Of a stretch of DNA of 6,447 nucleotides, positions 5,038 through 6,447 are shown piece by piece. Source of the DNA: Pseudomonadota bacterium (GTDB lineage Bacteria > Pseudomonadota > Alphaproteobacteria > Rhizobiales > Devosiaceae); the NCBI GenBank assembly GCA_023436745.1, contig JAEZHZ010000185.1, positions 1-6,447 of the forward strand. Reading direction: 5' to 3'. A program made the translations under genes and the position numbers. Within the stretch, counting starts at the first letter, position 1. Every line of letters begins with the position of its first letter. A model generated the notes under the pieces. The model searched no databases. It was given only the letters and a program-made list of their open reading frames with translations, and was not told where the DNA came from.

Positions 5038-6447
5038 ACCGTCGACGCGCTTGAACAGCATGGCCAGATAGGGTTTTGGCTCAAAATTCAGCCGGTCACC
5101 CCGCTCGACGCTGTCGGCGAGTTTCGTCTCGGTCATGTTCCAGGTATCGATCAGCGTGGCTGAATACTTCTCACCCGGCGGTACGGCTACATCGAGTTCG
5201 CTCGGCTGGTTCTCGCCCATGTAGACGAGGTAGTAGCGGTGCGGCTGCCCAGCAGTGGCCCACCAGGCCTGTGCGCGCGGCCAGTCTTCCTCACCGGCAG
5301 GCGGGGCGAACAGCTGCTGCATAACCACATTGTCCAGTCCCCCCGCCATCGTGATACGATAGGCACCGGTAGACTTGACGGGATCGAGCCCCTCGTCCGG
5401 CCCGTCTTCAAGAATGCGCTTGAGGAAGGCGATGCGCGCTACGCTTTCGCCGACGAGCTTGCCGCCCTTGGCCCACCAGAGCTTTTCCTCGTCGTTGTAA
5501 TAAGTCTCGCCATGGGTGACGTAGCCGCCATTAACGGTGCCGTCCCAGAAGCGGCGGACCATCTTCCTGGCCGAGATATTGCCCCAGAGCTCGCCGATAT
5601 CGCCCTCGTAGCAGCACTCGTCGATAGAGACGGGCTTGCCGAATTTTTCCCGCCACAGCGCCGACTGATTGGCCGCCGAGCGCTGGATGCTCGCGTGGGT
5701 GATGCGCGGGTGGTTGTGGTCGTAGAAGGCGAAGCAATTGTGGACGCTGAGCAGGTGCCCATGCGGATCGTTGTCGGAGACGATGTGGACGAACCGGTCC
5801 CAGTCCGCCATCGTCTTGCTCGGCATCAGGTCATATTCATTGGCCATCGACCACCAGACGTTCGGCAGCGCTGACAGACGCGCCGTCAGGTATTTGAGGT
5901 ACCGGTCATCCTGCGCCGGTGTCATGGTCGAGAACCCCCAGCGATCATAGGGGTGGAAGATGATGAGGTCGGCCTCGACGCCGATTTCGGCGAGCTGGTT
6001 GATGCGCTTTTCGAGGTGGCGGAAATAGTCGGGCTCGAAACGCTCGAAATCGAACTCCCAGCCATATTCGCCGCGGAAGCCGCCGGTCCACTGGCTGCTG
6101 CCCTGCTTCACCAGCGGGAAGGGATAGCGGTCCGGCTCGTTCTGGTTGTAGCGGTAATGCTTGGGGAAGACGCACATGCGGATCTTGGTGAAGGGGCCTT
6201 CCGCCAGCGTCGCCAGCGTTTCCTCTTCCATGGCATCGCCCTGGAGGTTCCACACATAGGCGGTGGTGCCGATATTGATGTAGCGCGTGCCGTCGGCGTA
6301 GCGGAAATGGTGGCGGTTGGAGACGCGCACCGGGCCGTGGTGGCCGGGCCTTGCCGCACCGACCTCAAAGCTGCCGGTTACCTGATCGAGCGCCGAGACA
6401 TTGCTCGACGTCGCATAAGTCCAAGTGCCGGTCGTGTCCGGCAGGAA
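5035..6447 (-). CDS. DUF5060/DUF4038 glycoside hydrolase-like protein, 5' end outside window
   Basis: The frame is open from the right edge of the window to a TGA at 5035, giving 470 visible codons; the true start lies beyond the window. A GTG at 6330 is an internal codon and not the start, because the conserved FLPDTTGTWTYATSSN end of the DUF5060 domain lies upstream in frame. Numbering from the first visible codon, the DUF4038-like barrel runs about 40-345. N203-E204 in NVWWSMANEYD is the candidate acid/base and E277 in KPVSIDECCYEG the candidate nucleophile. HPYDRWG (165-171), HGET (312-315) and LWWAKGG (323-329) match the downstream paralogue. The C-terminal beta domain carries LIDTWNMT (432-439). 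Against its neighbour it has a longer loop after the NQNEPDRYP segment (Trp/Gly-rich) and an extra segment of about 25 residues containing QAWWATAG before the C-terminal domain, so specificity probably differs. The export state cannot be judged without the N-terminus. Confidence 0.9.
   Translation of the reverse strand, partial: FLPDTTGTWTYATSSNVSALDQVTGSFEVGAARPGHHGPVRVSNRHHFRYADGTRYINIGTTAYVWNLQGDAMEEETLATLAEGPFTKIRMCVFPKHYRYNQNEPDRYPFPLVKQGSSQWTGGFRGEYGWEFDFERFEPDYFRHLEKRINQLAEIGVEADLIIFHPYDRWGFSTMTPAQDDRYLKYLTARLSALPNVWWSMANEYDLMPSKTMADWDRFVHIVSDNDPHGHLLSVHNCFAFYDHNHPRITHASIQRSAANQSALWREKFGKPVSIDECCYEGDIGELWGNISARKMVRRFWDGTVNGGYVTHGETYYNDEEKLWWAKGGKLVGESVARIAFLKRILEDGPDEGLDPVKSTGAYRITMAGGLDNVVMQQLFAPPAGEEDWPRAQAWWATAGQPHRYYLVYMGENQPSELDVAVPPGEKYSATLIDTWNMTETKLADSVERGDRLNFEPKPYLAMLFKRVDG

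Noticed and set aside
5024..5038. TTG at 5038 as start of the downstream hydrolase
   Set aside because: The TTG overlaps the upstream stop and lacks a properly spaced ribosome binding site, while the ATG at 5023 has TGAGGA 8 nt upstream and matches the start of the family-like sequence.
5239..5874. A 211-codon plus-strand open frame
   Set aside because: Antisense shadow of the upstream hydrolase gene; no motif or ribosome binding site.
6328..6330. GTG at 6330 as start of the upstream hydrolase
   Set aside because: Conserved DUF5060-end sequence continues in frame upstream to the window edge, so the gene is cut by the window.

Overview
The window is GC-rich. The style of its genes (an NADPH quinone-oxidoreductase-like enzyme, and tandem cytoplasmic DUF5060/DUF4038 glycoside-hydrolase-like proteins) suggests an alphaproteobacterium, most likely of the Rhizobiales. 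That placement is inference from protein style and codon use; no marker gene is present.

Layout: (1) 31-1020 (+) is an intact zinc-independent MDR-family oxidoreductase with a strong ribosome binding site. (2) 1021 to about 3511 is a roughly 2.5 kb stretch of decayed genes. It holds a frameshifted GNAT acetyltransferase (-), a probable Nudix hydrolase remnant (-), and a small DNA methyltransferase (+). The methyltransferase's SAM-binding and catalytic motifs sit in a different frame from its two ends, and five copies of a 7-bp repeat (GATCGAA) interrupt it just after motif I. Further right lie about 390 bp with nothing recognisable, a small unidentified ORF with a good Shine-Dalgarno (3172-2873, -), and a short coding-like fragment (3479-3309, -). 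(3) 3512-6447 (-) carries two tandem paralogous glycoside-hydrolase-like genes. The upstream one (nearer the right edge) is cut by the window end; the downstream one is complete. They are tightly coupled: the ribosome binding site of the second overlaps the stop codon of the first. A perfect 8-bp-stem hairpin follows the second gene.

The two hydrolases share a fold, an Asn-Glu acid/base motif and an Asp-Glu nucleophile-type motif, but differ in active-site-adjacent loops. They probably act successively or on related linkages of one imported plant or exopolysaccharide oligosaccharide; the complete one has no signal peptide. The oxidoreductase has no visible link to them and is separated by the decayed region.

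The most unusual item is the methyltransferase remnant. The repeat expansion by itself changes frame, as in phase-variable methyltransferases, but further indels mean the gene is probably dead. Indels of opposite sense nevertheless leave one frame open from its start to its stop.
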